Source: Malachius bipustulatus (taxonomy: Eukaryota > Arthropoda > Insecta > Coleoptera > Melyridae). Taken from it: DNA of 64,000 nucleotides. The notes beneath the pieces are model-generated. The model made no database searches and was not told the origin of the DNA. It was given only the letters and a program-made list of their open reading frames with translations. Shown one piece after another: positions 1 through 12,100 of the stretch. The stretch covers positions 84,998,186 to 85,062,185 of the forward strand of contig OU342630.1 of assembly GCA_910589415.1 (NCBI GenBank), given 5' to 3'. Every line of letters starts with the position of its first letter. Positions within the stretch are counted from its first letter, which is position 1. A program made the translations under genes and the position numbers.

Positions 1-357
1 TTTATCAAAAACTGCACATTTTAAAAGGATTGACTGCAGTCATCCTTTAAGTCAGTTGTCAAACAAACTTGGTTAAGTTGTTTCACTTTTTCTCTACATT
101 TTATAACGCATTCTTATAAAGACTTGTGATGTAACTTTTTGATATTATCTTTCGATTGGGTAACCCATATAGGAAGGTCAAGTGCTTTTACAAAAGCACG
201 GAAACTTGCATCTTCAACTAGACTGAAGGATTGATGGTCCACATAAAATAGTTTCAATAACTGTACATCATTTTTTTTTGCGCTCACTGTCACTTTTTTC
301 GGAATTTAGGAAGTAAAAAAAAAATGTTCCCGCATTTGATGTAGAAGGTGAAGGATC
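1..357. other. No feature seen
   Basis: AT-rich sequence with short homopolymer runs. I see no open frame, repeat pair or RNA signature. Confidence 0.5.
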
Positions 358-359
358 TA

Positions 360-599
360 GGGCCAGTTGCACAAACGTTAATTAAAGATTTGTCAGATAA
401 TTACTGATTTTAAATTGCAAATTTTGAAAATATGGTGAATATTTTGAATGATATATAATTTTTTATCAGTAGTTAACTCTTCTAAAAGGGAGTATAATTT
501 ATTTCCAACAATATCAGAGCAACAGTTTGATAATACAGGGCATTTTAAAATCAGTAATTATCTGGCAGATCTGTAATTAACGTTTGTGCAACCGGACCC
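360..599. mobile_element. MITE with TA target duplication
   Basis: A 240-bp non-coding element. The left end starts GGGCCAGTTGCACAAACG and the right end, read in reverse, starts GGGTCCGGTTGCACAAACG. The match continues for about 55 bp, including GATAATTACTGATTTTAAA. TA flanks both sides (358-359 and 600-601), which is the target duplication of Tc1/mariner-type transposons. It has no coding capacity, so it would depend on a transposase elsewhere. Confidence 0.85.
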
Positions 600-904
600 T
601 ACTGTTTTTGTGTGTTTTTTTTAATTGTTGCTTTTTTTCCCGCACCTCTCAAACTTCAACCCCCTCATAAAGGCATCTACCCCTAGGAATTTTTTTTAGA
701 TATTATTATGGTCGTGTGACATGTCATTTGAATTTTTAAGGTATTTTAAGGGAAATTATTTCTGCTGAACTTAGAAGCTTTCTTTGCTCGTTGAAAGTAA
801 AGCAGAAGAAAATATTATCTTGCAAGGAGGGTCACATCGATATTAGAAAGGTCTGCCTGAGAAGATCCTTACTGCAAAGTTTTGCATCAATATTCGAAAA
901 ATCA

Positions 905-1010
905 AAAGTAACGATAGCGCGATGGTTTAGGTCGCTGACTGAAACCGTTGTGGTTCGAATCCCAGCTCGGCTTGGTTGTTTGTATTCGTTTATACTTCGA
1001 CTTGATTGAG
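905..1010 (+). repeat. tRNA-like SINE head (candidate)
   Basis: The sequence contains an A-box-like TAGCGCGATGG at 915-925 and a perfect B-box GGTTCGAATCC at 952-962. These are internal RNA polymerase III promoter elements. The spacing is shorter than in a real tRNA and no cloverleaf with matching arms is visible, so a decayed tRNA-derived SINE is more likely than a functional tRNA. The 600-904 stretch before it holds nothing I recognise. Confidence 0.4.
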
Positions 1011-1029
1011 ATAATCGATCCAAATTATT

Positions 1030-1720
1030 TTCTCACAATGCTTCACGCAATTGCTCCACAGTTGTGAAGAAACAGACTCTACTGCTTGGTACCACATTGC
1101 CAACACAGCTTCATCTGAAAATCCATTTCTCCCAATGTTTTGGTCATAATACCTTTTCCCTGCTGCCCATATTAGTTCAGTAGGGTTATAGTGACAGTGA
1201 TGGCAATCTCATCACCCGATGCCCATTGCTTGAATAATTATTTGGTGGACCCCATGAATCTCACGCCGTTTATTGTCTTTCGCAAGCTGTAGTAACTCTT
1301 TTTTAAAAGCTCCCTCTGGATATTCTATTTCATTGTTGTTTTGTTGACCAGCCATTGTTGTATTTCTTTCTTCCATGCTGTCGTGGGCTGCTTTTCAGTT
1401 AATAACGAACGATATCTTGCATCAAGCATAATTACCGACGGTTCTTCTAAAGATGGCAAAAATTGAGTCTTAACCACTTCTCGAACAACACACTCGTCAC
1501 GTTGTTGTGGTAATTATCTGTCTTCTTTTTTGAGCAAAACATAAGACTGGCATTTGAAATGAAACCATTCTTACCGCCTTCATGTAGTACCACATACCGT
1601 TTTCCTTCATTGCCATCTGTCTTCATACATGACTATTGAATCATCTTGCCACGAATGTTTATTGCTTCCTTTTGCAGAAATCCCGAGTTTCATCTAAAAA
1701 TACAAATGAACTTAAACTTA
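1030..1720 (-). pseudogene. IS630-like (Sailor/DD82E-like) transposase relic
   Basis: Conceptual translation of the minus strand, with several stops and frame changes, gives the landmarks of an IS630-Tc1-mariner DDE transposase. The first catalytic D is in VFLDET (codon 1692-1694), the second in PSVIMLDA (codon 1421-1423), and the E in YNPTELIWA (codon 1176-1178). The region between the second D and the E reads like TEKQPTTAWKKEIQQWL and is about 82 residues long. That is far longer than in ordinary mariners and matches the DD82E/Sailor group. The DNAPYH motif after the second D is damaged. The N-terminal helix-turn-helix part is missing. Dead copy. Confidence 0.7.
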
Positions 1721-1893
1721 TTTCTTGAATTAATTGGTTATACTGTCTTATCAATTTAACTCTTTTAAGAACAGTACTACAAAATAAATATGTAGTTACA
1801 AAAAATTGTACAAGAGTTTGAAAAATGTGAATATCAAAAAAGCTTTAATTATACTCGATCTATCGATACTATCGCTACTTATTATCCAATGAT

Positions 1894-2720
1894 CACAAAA
1901 TTGCTGTTGCAACTGCTCGCGAGCTTGTACACTGAAATGTGGAGGAGCACCATCTTGTTGGAACCAAAAAATTACACTCCTCTGATTTAGTGGTACAACT
2001 TCGTCAAGCAATTGATTAAGATGGTTTCTTACGTATGTTTCCCCATTTAAGTGACCATCAAAGGAAAATAGACCAACAATTCGATTGTTAATTATGCCCC
2101 CCCACACATTGAGTGATAATAGATTTTGGTTGTTCTGCTCTCGCATCCAGTGAGGGTTCTTCACTACCCAGTAAAGCATGTTGTGCCGGTTAACCAAAAC
2201 CAACCCATTACTCTTGAAACAGCTTTAGTCTGTAAACAACACGTTATCAAAGAAATTGGGGTCGACTATGATCATGTTTTGCGCCCACTGACAAAATGTG
2301 ACCCGATTTTCAAAATCTCTATCATAAAGTTGTCGGTGGAGTTCAATATGGTATGGATGAATATGATGCCGCTTCAAAATTCTTGACACACTTATCTTGC
2401 TAATATTAGTCTGAGCACTAATTTCTCTACAGCTCAAATTAGGATTAATTGCTATTAAATTCAGAACTTTCCCTTGGGCGAGTTCGTTCGTGGCATTATA
2501 ATTTTCAAACACTTCAAATCTTCTGACGAAAATGTCCCCTCTCGCGTAAGGATTGACATCATGAGGATTGACATAAGTTTCTTAAAATCTGCGTACTTGG
2601 ATGGTTTTTATTTGGAAATCTTTCCTCATAGGTCTCTGCAGCAAAAGTTACATTTCTTTTACATTCGCCATAGATGAGAAGCGTCTCCAGTTTTTCATCA
2701 AAAGAATATTGGAACTGCAT
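1894..2720 (-). pseudogene. Mariner-like transposase, 3'-truncated, copy A
   Basis: The minus-strand frame opens at 2720 (MQFQYSFDEK) with the insect transposase N-terminus YEERFPNKNHPS. The helix-turn-helix follows (LSCREISAQTNISKISVSRI), then the catalytic core. The first catalytic D is in VLFTD (codon 2228-2230). The next codon, glutamate in the family (FTDEATF), is a TAA stop at 2225-2227. The frame is otherwise intact beyond it, through NMLYWVVKNPHWMREQ and the second D in WFQQDGAPPH (codon 1952-1954). A frameshift lies near 2560. The core breaks off after about 1894, so the third catalytic residue is absent. TE relic. Confidence 0.8.
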
Positions 2721-2734
2721 TTTTAAAAGTATAT

Positions 2735-3066
2735 TTTCCGTTCCATCATGTTTTCCTGAGTCGTCGGTTTCTCAGCGTAAACACGTTGTTTAATAGCGTC
2801 TCATACAAAAATCAGGAGGTGTCAAATCTGGAGATCGAGCTGGCCAGTGGACATGCCCTCCCCTGCTGATCCAACGATCTCAAAATTGCTGCTTATACAC
2901 ACTGAAATGTGGAGGAGCACCATCTTGTTGGAACCAAATACTACACCTCTGATTTAGTGATACAACGTCGTCAAACAATTTGTTAAGATTTCTTGAAAAG
3001 CTTGTGTTTCCCCATTTAAGTGACCATCAAAGAAAAATAGACCAACAATTCGATTTTTGATTATTT
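2735..3066 (-). pseudogene. Mariner-like transposase, C-terminal fragment, copy B
   Basis: This is the C-terminal half of the same family as the neighbouring copy A. It overlaps copy A in content (sequence matching 1890-2090) and adds what copy A lacks. The minus strand gives RWISRGGHVHWPARSPDLTP followed by PDF, with the third catalytic D at codon 2811-2813, then a tail of about 25 residues ending near 2735. It is 5'-truncated. The two pieces lie head to tail, B's end almost touching A's start at 2720. This could be a recombined tandem pair rather than two independent insertions. Confidence 0.75.
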
Positions 3067-4180
3067 AAATAAAATTTAATTTGATTTATAAGAGACTTTT
3101 TTCTACAAGTATAAGACATACATACACGATGGGACATCCTGTATGTATATATGTATGTATACTACATGTAACTACTATGTAACTATGTACATGATAAAAA
3201 CCGCAATACACGAACAACCCTTTAATTATACACAATACTCGTGGATCGTGGATAATCGTGAGTCTTTTTGTAATCGATAGAAGTTATACAATAAAATGAT
3301 ATGTATATGTATTTCAAAATTACAAAATCAATAACACCGTGTGCTCCATTTATTCTTGATAACCTCAATCCTTTCGGAATTTATTTTTTATGATACCTAC
3401 GTAATTGACAAAGATTTACCATAAAAATTTACAATAGAAAAGTTAACAAACTATAGAAATTCACGAGTAAGTTGCTTTTACCAAGTCCAATTCAATCCAA
3501 TCCCTCAACTGTAAAGTAAAATGCTGGCAGATTTATTGACGAAGAATTGTCAGAAAATGGGTGTGAATTTGCATTTGAGTTAATTAAAAGTATCGTGTCG
3601 TGCATATCGAATATAAAGCAAACAAAATATATCTTAGAGCTTTGCTCGCGAAATGAAAAGGTCACACCTTCACCTTTCCTTTGTTTAGTTTATTATCTCG
3701 AGATCGAAAGACATGTTGCATGATGTCTGAAGTTCATCGACATGATTTAAGTAGTAAACATAAATACACGCCGAGCAGAGGGTTAATTCTTCACCATCCG
3801 ACATTAAAGAGGGTAATGTCAGTGACGTAGTAAAATAAGTAAAGGTAGACTACAATAATTAATGTAAAACGAATACTAATTTTTACATGCTTAGAAACTT
3901 CATGTGTTTTATTATTACAAAAAACACTGCGATCTATGTATATCTCACTTAATGGTTGGCTAAGTTCTGTAAAAAGTGTAAAAACTTCTCAATTTAACCA
4001 CCAACTTTAAAAACCAATCTTATTTTTTCCTCTCAGTCAATCTAAAAAATAAATATAATAACATATGAGCATTCCATAAAAAAAAACATGGGACACTCTG
4101 TATACTCCAAAATAATTTTAAATTATGGCCATTGTGATCCTGTACTTGAATTTGCAATTTTTTTTTTAAGTCCACAGAGA
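3067..4180. other. No gene seen
   Basis: AT-rich sequence with short simple repeats (tgtatgtatac near 3143-3180). No open frame of note and no inverted repeat that I could pair. Confidence 0.5.
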
Positions 4181-4700
4181 CCGCTTCGAATGAGCTGAGA
4201 CAGTCTGTCCCTAAAACTGACCTATATCCTTTGTTAAGGGGTGGTGGCTTTCGTAGCCACCTGATGATGGAATCTCGCTAGTCACTAGTCTCGTTTAAAA
4301 GAACACCAAGAACTTTAAAGAATTTAATTGATAATGTTGAACATGAACACAAAGAACACAAAGAACACAAAGATGAATAAGAAACGAAACTGCTTGGTGG
4401 GCGGCAGTCGTGGTAGTGCTTGACTTGAGTCCCGTCAGACTCTCACCCCTGCTGCCTGACATCCCTTGCTTGGCGATGTCGTGACGAACGACGTATCAGC
4501 ACAGCAAACAGCCACCTCCGGGGCTGCGGCAGAGGGCGGCGTTGGCAAAGTTAAGAAGGAGAAGAAAGTCAAGAATCCGGCTCTAATAATAATGTTACAA
4601 TGTCCCTTCTTCCTTGCTGCCCGGCATAACGTCTTTCCTGACAACGTGTCGCTGTGTTGCCACGTTGTCCAACAAAGCCACGCAGCAAGGTTGTCAATAA
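4181..4700. repeat. Unclassified higher-GC segment with short tandem repeat
   Basis: Base composition rises clearly at 4380-4690 against the AT-rich surroundings. At 4341-4375 there are three to four copies of the 9-mer AACACAAAG. The part at 4600-4690 is built from GTTGCCACGTTGTC-like words resembling the AATGTTGC-rich repeats at 17.6-18.4 kb and 47.8-48.4 kb. Frames on both strands look like chance. It abuts the 3' end of the Harbinger-like transposase. Confidence 0.35.
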
Positions 4701-4706
4701 TTAATC

Positions 4707-6209
4707 TCAACAAGGGGTACCTTGTTGTCTTATATATCTTATATAACTTTTCATTCTTTTAATTGCTCTTTCCACGTGAATTCTCGCCCTGGCTATACAT
4801 TCTGTCCGACGGATTTGTTCTGGCGTAAATTGTGGCGTTGATAAAAATGTGGTAACATTAATTGCAACCCCATCTGGAAGCAGGTCTTTTATCAAAAATT
4901 CTTTATCGGCGAGAACCAAATCTCCAGGTTCCATCTGTTGTAGCACCCCACAACTGGCAACTATACTTTTATCCGAAGTGGATCCAGAGTACAGGTCGCT
5001 GGCGTAAGTGATCACTCCATTTGGAGCAACTCCTACCAAAGTTTTCAGTGTGTTCTTATGTTTATAGGAACAATACCAAAGTATAAAAAAAATTTAAAAA
5101 TAATAATTGTAAATTCTACTTATTTAGTGATTAAAACTACATACAAAACCGCTGAAAAAACCTCGGTACAGTCCAAAATTATTCTTTGTAAATGTACTGC
5201 AACAATTTGGCAGGCAGGATTTGTTTTGGGAACGTTTGGGGATAGTGCTCATTAGTTTCAAAAACTGCACTTCATGAAGCAAATTAATAAATGTTACGGT
5301 AACATTTGTTACAGTAGCAGCAGCCACATTAAACCTGTAGACTAAATCAGCATGAGGAAAATTTTGCCGCGATTTCATTAGAACCATTCAGGTGCTGAGT
5401 TTCTGCACCTTCCATTTCAAGTAATAATTGATTTGAACATCTTTTACTAAAAATAAAAGACACTCAAAAATACCTCTAGTTGACAATCCCGTGTATTCCA
5501 GGATCAATTCGTCTTTTTCGCAAATATGAGCATAGGTGAAATGTATGCGTTTCGAATACTTTCATCTCTACGCTCTATTTCTAGCTTTTGTAGGAAATTT
5601 TTCTGCTTCCAGTACAGCTACAGAGCTTGTGGCTTGGACAGAAGGTACTGGTTTTCTTGTATACTGGCAGTGAATTCTGGTGTTCTGGCAGTACCCGAAT
5701 AATACAGCACATCTGCAGCGCTGAGGAAGGGTCTGCAATGCTAAAAAGAGAAACCTGATATTGAAATATCAAAATATAAATTGATTACAATCAAGTCAAG
5801 AACAAAACTATAAAAAATTGTAAAGAAATTACAGATTGTTGCCACTCAGCTTGTGCACCTGGTTTTCGTCTTTCTTTCTTTTCGGGTGTTAAATAATGCT
5901 CCTCAAATTTCTTTGCAACATTATGTTGCAAACAAGATCGCAGGTCCCTTAGCTTTATTTTCATCGCGGAAATGGCAACTACACATCTTGCACTGGGTAT
6001 TGGTTCGCCATCTCGCCTGAACATATTACAGAATATAATTATTGTTCAAGTAAAGTGTAAGTAGTTAATTTTTTCAAAGTAAGATTACATTACCTCAAGA
6101 GTCTCATCCATGTTCTTAGTGTTTTCGAATCTTTTGGAAATCGAAAAAAATTGCATCTATCCCTAACATTATTATGGTAACAGTCAGGAGCCCAACACGA
6201 TATTGCCAT
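4707..6209 (-). pseudogene. PIF/Harbinger-like transposase with THAP domain
   Basis: A minus-strand coding region in pieces. The THAP zinc-finger start is at 6209 (MAISCWAPDCYHNN) and runs to a plausible GT donor after 6094. The next exon starts at 6016 (RRDGEPIPSAR). It should continue into the CSCHF part of the C2CH finger, which lies one frame over, so a one-base frameshift sits near 5980. Then come a linker (AKKFEEHYLTPEKKERRK), a region at 5387-5270 typical of the family (NFPHADLVYRFNVAAATVT), and a DDE core. The first D is in IILDCTEVF near 5180, the second in DLVLADKEF (about 4908), and the E in ARIHVERAIKRM (about 4770). THAP fused to a DDE_4 nuclease is known from insect Harbinger-type elements. 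It ends within the segment at 4700. Decayed, not functional. Confidence 0.7.
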
Positions 6210-6419
6210 TATCAGAATAATCTGAAAGTCAATTCCAAACAAACAAACGTCGTTCACAGGTTTGACGTTTACAGGTTTGTCAGTTCTTCTGATGGAAGTT
6301 GTCTCGTCAAACATCAAAGCTCGTTTCTCATTATAGTAGAACTTCAAAAGTGCTGCAATGTGATGGCATTTTATACCTTTAGGACAACAACAACTATACT
6401 TTTCCCAATGAGATAACCA

Positions 6420-6985
6420 TCCTTCACCTTCAATTCAATCTTCAAAAAAAAAAGCAATTAACCCATTGCCACTACCTGCTGAATTTGCTAGCAGGATATT
6501 CTTACCTCAACGCTATATGTTTTGTTTTTCATGCTGGCGTGTACTGTTCCACGAATTATTTTCAGTTCCGCCTCGAACTCCATTCTCTCAGCATGGCCAG
6601 ATTCCACAGAAGTTTCACCTTTGGAAAATGCTTTGGTTTTTTCGTAAAACAAACTGAGGATGGTGGACATCTTTATTAAATGTTTTCCAGCCATATTACC
6701 TTTATTTTATTACTTGGATTCACCTACTTCACCGTCATTATAAACTTGGAATTTTACGGGCACACTCAAATCAAACCACTCAATCAATAAATAAATAGCG
6801 ACAGACGGACTCTATAAAGTAAATGAACTGCATAATTTTAACTAAACTAAAATATTCAGTATTCATTCACTAATGGCATCACTAATGACCTCATTGGCAT
6901 CACTAATGACTTCAGCAATGGCTTCACTAATCACTTCGATGTCAATGGCGATTGGTGACTGGCGGTGGCGGGAGAGAAAACATTA
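6420..6985. other. Unassigned region between two THAP-element pieces
   Basis: No motif recognised. Near 6870-6950 there is a short degenerate repeat of TCACTAATGACNTC-like words. Position suggests it is part of the flanking decayed element, which is inference only. Confidence 0.35.
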
Positions 6986-7420
6986 CTACCATAAGATTCT
7001 TTCGCAAATATGAGCGTAGGTGAAATGTATGCTTAAATTTCGAATAATTTCATCTCTACGCTCTATTTCTAACTTTTGTAGGAAATTTTCCGCTTCCAGT
7101 ACAGCTACAGAACTTGTGGCTTGGACAGAAGGTACTAGTTTGCTTGTACTGGCAGTGACTTCTGGTGTTCTGACAGTACCCGAATAATACAGCACCAGCA
7201 CATCTGCAGCTGAGGAAGGGCCTGCAATGCTGAAAAGAGAAACCTGATTTATAAATTGATTACAATCAAGTCAAGAACAAAACTATAAAAAATTGGAAGG
7301 AAATTATAGATTGCTTGCCACTCAAGCTGTGCACCTGATTTTCGTCTTTCTTTCTTTTCAGGTGTTAAATAATGCTCCTCAAATTTCTTTGCAACATTAA
7401 GTTGAAAGATCGCAGGTACT
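6986..7420 (-). pseudogene. Second partial copy of THAP-Harbinger exon
   Basis: This is a close, diverged copy of 5535-5930 in the same orientation. Both contain the coiled-coil-like segment (ENFLQKLEIERRDEIIRNLS), the low-complexity S/T stretch, and the conserved AKKFEEHYLTPEKKERRK linker. The nuclease and most of the THAP domain are missing. It is either a segmental duplication of the first copy or a second truncated insertion. Confidence 0.65.
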
Positions 7421-7579
7421 ATCAACGCTTTGGAATTAATAACATAATTAAAATAAGGCAGGTTTTTAAATTTTGAAAAATTCGCGTAAAACACAGTTCT
7501 TTCCACTTGTTAATAATAATAATTATTAACAACATGGATATAACAAAAAATTAATATAACCCAAAATAATTTAAAAAAT

Positions 7580-9037
7580 TTAATAATCGTGCCGAATCTT
7601 CTTCCCTTTCCTCTTCTCCACTGGACTCATCAGTACTGTTGAAATTATGAGAGGTCTCACATCGTCAATTATATGCTCGGCCTGAAATGCCTCCCGGATA
7701 ATTTCAGTAGTTTTTGAAATGCATTTCCTCCACATTTCTGGCGTGATAAATTGTAGGGCTAGGGCATCTTTCAAAGTTTGTAAGACTTGCTCTTTGTCGA
7801 TTCTTTTAGGACGATATTCGCCATAAAAATTTTTGCTATCCCTCATACCATTTCAATAGCGTTATACTGACAATGATAAGGGGGTAATCACAAAACCTTA
7901 TGACCGTTTTTTGTCGCTAAGGAATCGTCAACAATTTTTTTTCCTTACAGCTGAGATGAATTTTCGCTAAATCCAGCAATTCGGATTTCAATGCCATGAC
8001 AGGATACTGCATGTTTTTAGAATCGAGCCAATCTTTAATTTCTTGTTTCGTCCAACTTCCTGTTAGTGCTTTGTCGACAATTGTACTGTGGTATGGAGCG
8101 TTATCCAGGATAATTAAAGATGGCTCCTCCAAGCCTTTCAGGAGATTATCTTCGAACCACTTTTCAAACAACTCCGCGTTCATATTGTCGTGGTAATCGG
8201 CAGATTTATTCTTTGTTGCGAAAGCTAAATCTGCTCCCTGTACGAAGCCATTTTTCGTGCCAGCATGGAGGTCTTCCCAGGCTTATGATAGCTTTTCTCT
8301 GACTCGTCTTGCCATGACCGTTTCGATTCACCTGCAAAATTAAATTTTATAAAATAATTATTGACGACTATTATTTTAAGCAATTTGTATCTTTATTCGT
8401 TAGGTATATGAATAATTCAGATTACTATAAAGGTTTCCCGGTGGTAAACTTACCCTTGCTGAAAATCCAAGTTTCATCAAGAAAACCCAAATCTAACGGA
8501 AAATTGCTGTCCAAATTCTCAATAAAGGTCTTTAAAAACTTACGACACAATGTGACTACCTGGGATAGTCCACAGAGCGCTTTCCTGTTATCTGTTTTAC
8601 GATAGCGAAATCCCATTGACTTTAATAATTTCCACAAGGAAGTTTTTTTTTCATTTGGTATATCTGTCTTGTAACAACTTCTTCTAAAATGGTAGATAAG
8701 ACGGTATGAATCCTTCAACTGTACATAGGATAAATGCATTGCCTAATTTCAGTCTTCACTTGATCTGGAACTTCTACAGACTTGTTTTTTTCCGATTTCT
8801 AGTGCATTTCTTTGATAAATCATCCTTACTCGTGGAGCATACCCTTTGAACCATGCGCACAGAAACTTGTACACACTCAGCGATTCCTTTCGGCACAGCC
8901 AAAACACGTGTCACTGGAGCGCCAAACTCTTTTTCTCGAATAAAATAATCGATGGTGTTCAAGACGCACTGGCGACTTTCAGTGCCCAAAAATCTTCGAT
9001 TTTCCATTATGAAAGCACTTATTATAATAAACAACAC
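7580..9037 (-). pseudogene. IS630-like (Sailor/DD82E-like) transposase, nearly full length
   Basis: Minus strand. The likely start is the ATG at 9007 (MENRRFLGTESRQC), followed by a helix-turn-helix (GIAECVQVSVRMVQRVC). After a break come a second DNA-binding stretch (LWKLLKSMGFRYRKTDNRKA) and the first catalytic D in LGFLDETWIF (codon 8476-8478). The second D is in LIILDNAPYHS (codon 8103-8105). The E is in YHCQYNAIEM (codon 7852-7854), about 83 residues further on, the spacing of the DD82E/Sailor group. In-frame stops replace expected residues just before LPPYHCQYN and where the family has W after IEMV. The C-terminal part continues to about 7580. The ribozyme array begins 70 bp upstream of this gene's start. 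Inactive. Confidence 0.8.
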
Positions 9038-9093
9038 AATAAAACAAATCGCAAGTTGTAGGTTAACTTCGGTAATTTTAATGACTTTTTAAC

Positions 9094-9106
9094 ACTTTTA
9101 ATTATA
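9094..9106. repeat. Left 13-bp direct repeat flanking the ribozyme array
   Basis: ACTTTTAATTATA here is repeated exactly at 16238-16250, on the other side of the array. Three or four bases at each junction also occur in the array unit, so the true duplication may be about 10 bp. It looks like a target-site duplication of one insertion event. Confidence 0.6.
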
Positions 9107-12100
9107 AAAATAAATAAAAATAAAATAGCACGGTGGGTTCGGCTTTCGCCATAGGATGCAACCCCAGGCAGCTAAAACGCATGCCAACAACTGAGTGCAG
9201 TGCCTCCCGATGTGCGTAAAGGTAGGATAGGCCTACTTCCAAAGTTTAACAAAAAGATGAACGACATATCGTAAAACGATACGTCATTCATTGATTTCAT
9301 GCTGTGAGTCAGGGGTGGAAATTGTAGACACGTGTTTCGTCCTAATTGGGACTCTTCAGTACAATGTATCTTGCTAACACACAGCACAATTTAGTCACTT
9401 AATAGTGAGCAAAATGATAAAAATAAATAAAAATAAAATAGCACGGTGGGTTCGGCTTTCGCCATAGGATGCAACCCCAGGCAGCTAAAACGCATGCCAA
9501 CAACTGAGTGCAGTGCCTCCCGATGTGCGTAAAGGTAGGATAGGCCTACTTCCAAAGTTTAACAAAAAGATGAACGACATATCGTAAAACGATACGTCAT
9601 TCATTGATTTCATGCTGTGAGTCAGGGGTGGAAATTGTAGACACGTGTTTCGTCCTAATTGGGACTCTTCAGTACAATGTATCTTGCTAACACACAGCAC
9701 AATTTAGTCACTTAATAGTGAGCAAAATGATAAAAATAAATAAAAATAAAATAGCACGGTGGGTTCGGCTTTCGCCATAGGATGCAACCCCAGGCAGCTA
9801 AAACGCATGCCAACAACTGAGTGCAGTGCCTCCCGATGTGCGTAAAGGTAGGATAGGCCTACTTCCAAAGTTTAACAAAAAGATGAACGACATATCGTAA
9901 AACGATACGTCATTCATTGATTTCATGCTGTGAGTCAGGGGTGGAAATTGTAGACACGTGTTTCGTCCTAATTGGGACTCTTCAGTACAATGTATCTTGC
10001 TAACACACAGCACAATTTAGTCACTTAATAGTGAGCAAAATGATAAAAATAAATAAAAATAAAATAGCACGGTGGGTTCGGCTTTCGCCATAGGATGCAA
10101 CCCCAGGCAGCTAAAACGCATGCCAACAACTGAGTGCAGTGCCTCCCGATGTGCGTAAAGGTAGGATAGGCCTACTTCCAAAGTTTAACAAAAAGATGAA
10201 CGACATATCGTAAAACGATACGTCATTCATTGATTTCATGCTGTGAGTCAGGGGTGGAAATTGTAGACACGTGTTTCGTCCTAATTGGGACTCTTCAGTA
10301 CAATGTATCTTGCTAACACACAGCACAATTTAGTCACTTAATAGTGAGCAAAATGATAAAAATAAATAAAAATAAAATAGCACGGTGGGTTCGGCTTTCG
10401 CCATAGGATGCAACCCCAGGCAGCTAAAACGCATGCCAACAACTGAGTGCAGTGCCTCCCGATGTGCGTAAAGGTAGGATAGGCCTACTTCCAAAGTTTA
10501 ACAAAAAGATGAACGACATATCGTAAAACGATACGTCATTCATTGATTTCATGCTGTGAGTCAGGGGTGGAAATTGTAGACACGTGTTTCGTCCTAATTG
10601 GGACTCTTCAGTACAATGTATCTTGCTAACACACAGCACAATTTAGTCACTTAATAGTGAGCAAAATGATAAAAATAAATAAAAATAAAATAGCACGGTG
10701 GGTTCGGCTTTCGCCATAGGATGCAACCCCAGGCAGCTAAAACGCATGCCAACAACTGAGTGCAGTGCCTCCCGATGTGCGTAAAGGTAGGATAGGCCTA
10801 CTTCCAAAGTTTAACAAAAAGATGAACGACATATCGTAAAACGATACGTCATTCATTGATTTCATGCTGTGAGTCAGGGGTGGAAATTGTAGACACGTGT
10901 TTCGTCCTAATTGGGACTCTTCAGTACAATGTATCTTGCTAACACACAGCACAATTTAGTCACTTAATAGTGAGCAAAATGATAAAAATAAATAAAAATA
11001 AAATAGCACGGTGGGTTCGGCTTTCGCCATAGGATGCAACCCCAGGCAGCTAAAACGCATGCCAACAACTGAGTGCAGTGCCTCCCGATGTGCGTAAAGG
11101 TAGGATAGGCCTACTTCCAAAGTTTAACAAAAAGATGAACGACATATCGTAAAACGATACGTCATTCATTGATTTCATGCTGTGAGTCAGGGGTGGAAAT
11201 TGTAGACACGTGTTTCGTCCTAATTGGGACTCTTCAGTACAATGTATCTTGCTAACACACAGCACAATTTAGTCACTTAATAGTGAGCAAAATGATAAAA
11301 ATAAATAAAAATAAAATAGCACGGTGGGTTCGGCTTTCGCCATAGGATGCAACCCCAGGCAGCTAAAACGCATGCCAACAACTGAGTGCAGTGCCTCCCG
11401 ATGTGCGTAAAGGTAGGATAGGCCTACTTCCAAAGTTTAACAAAAAGATGAACGACATATCGTAAAACGATACGTCATTCATTGATTTCATGCTGTGAGT
11501 CAGGGGTGGAAATTGTAGACACGTGTTTCGTCCTAATTGGGACTCTTCAGTACAATGTATCTTGCTAACACACAGCACAATTTAGTCACTTAATAGTGAG
11601 CAAAATGATAAAAATAAATAAAAATAAAATAGCACGGTGGGTTCGGCTTTCGCCATAGGATGCAACCCCAGGCAGCTAAAACGCATGCCAACAACTGAGT
11701 GCAGTGCCTCCCGATGTGCGTAAAGGTAGGATAGGCCTACTTCCAAAGTTTAACAAAAAGATGAACGACATATCGTAAAACGATACGTCATTCATTGATT
11801 TCATGCTGTGAGTCAGGGGTGGAAATTGTAGACACGTGTTTCGTCCTAATTGGGACTCTTCAGTACAATGTATCTTGCTAACACACAGCACAATTTAGTC
11901 ACTTAATAGTGAGCAAAATGATAAAAATAAATAAAAATAAAATAGCACGGTGGGTTCGGCTTTCGCCATAGGATGCAACCCCAGGCAGCTAAAACGCATG
12001 CCAACAACTGAGTGCAGTGCCTCCCGATGTGCGTAAAGGTAGGATAGGCCTACTTCCAAAGTTTAACAAAAAGATGAACGACATATCGTAAAACGATACG

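Noticed and set aside
4262..4300. CTGATGA as a third hammerhead core
   Set aside because: No pairing stem II followed by GAAA, and no complementary stem I around it.
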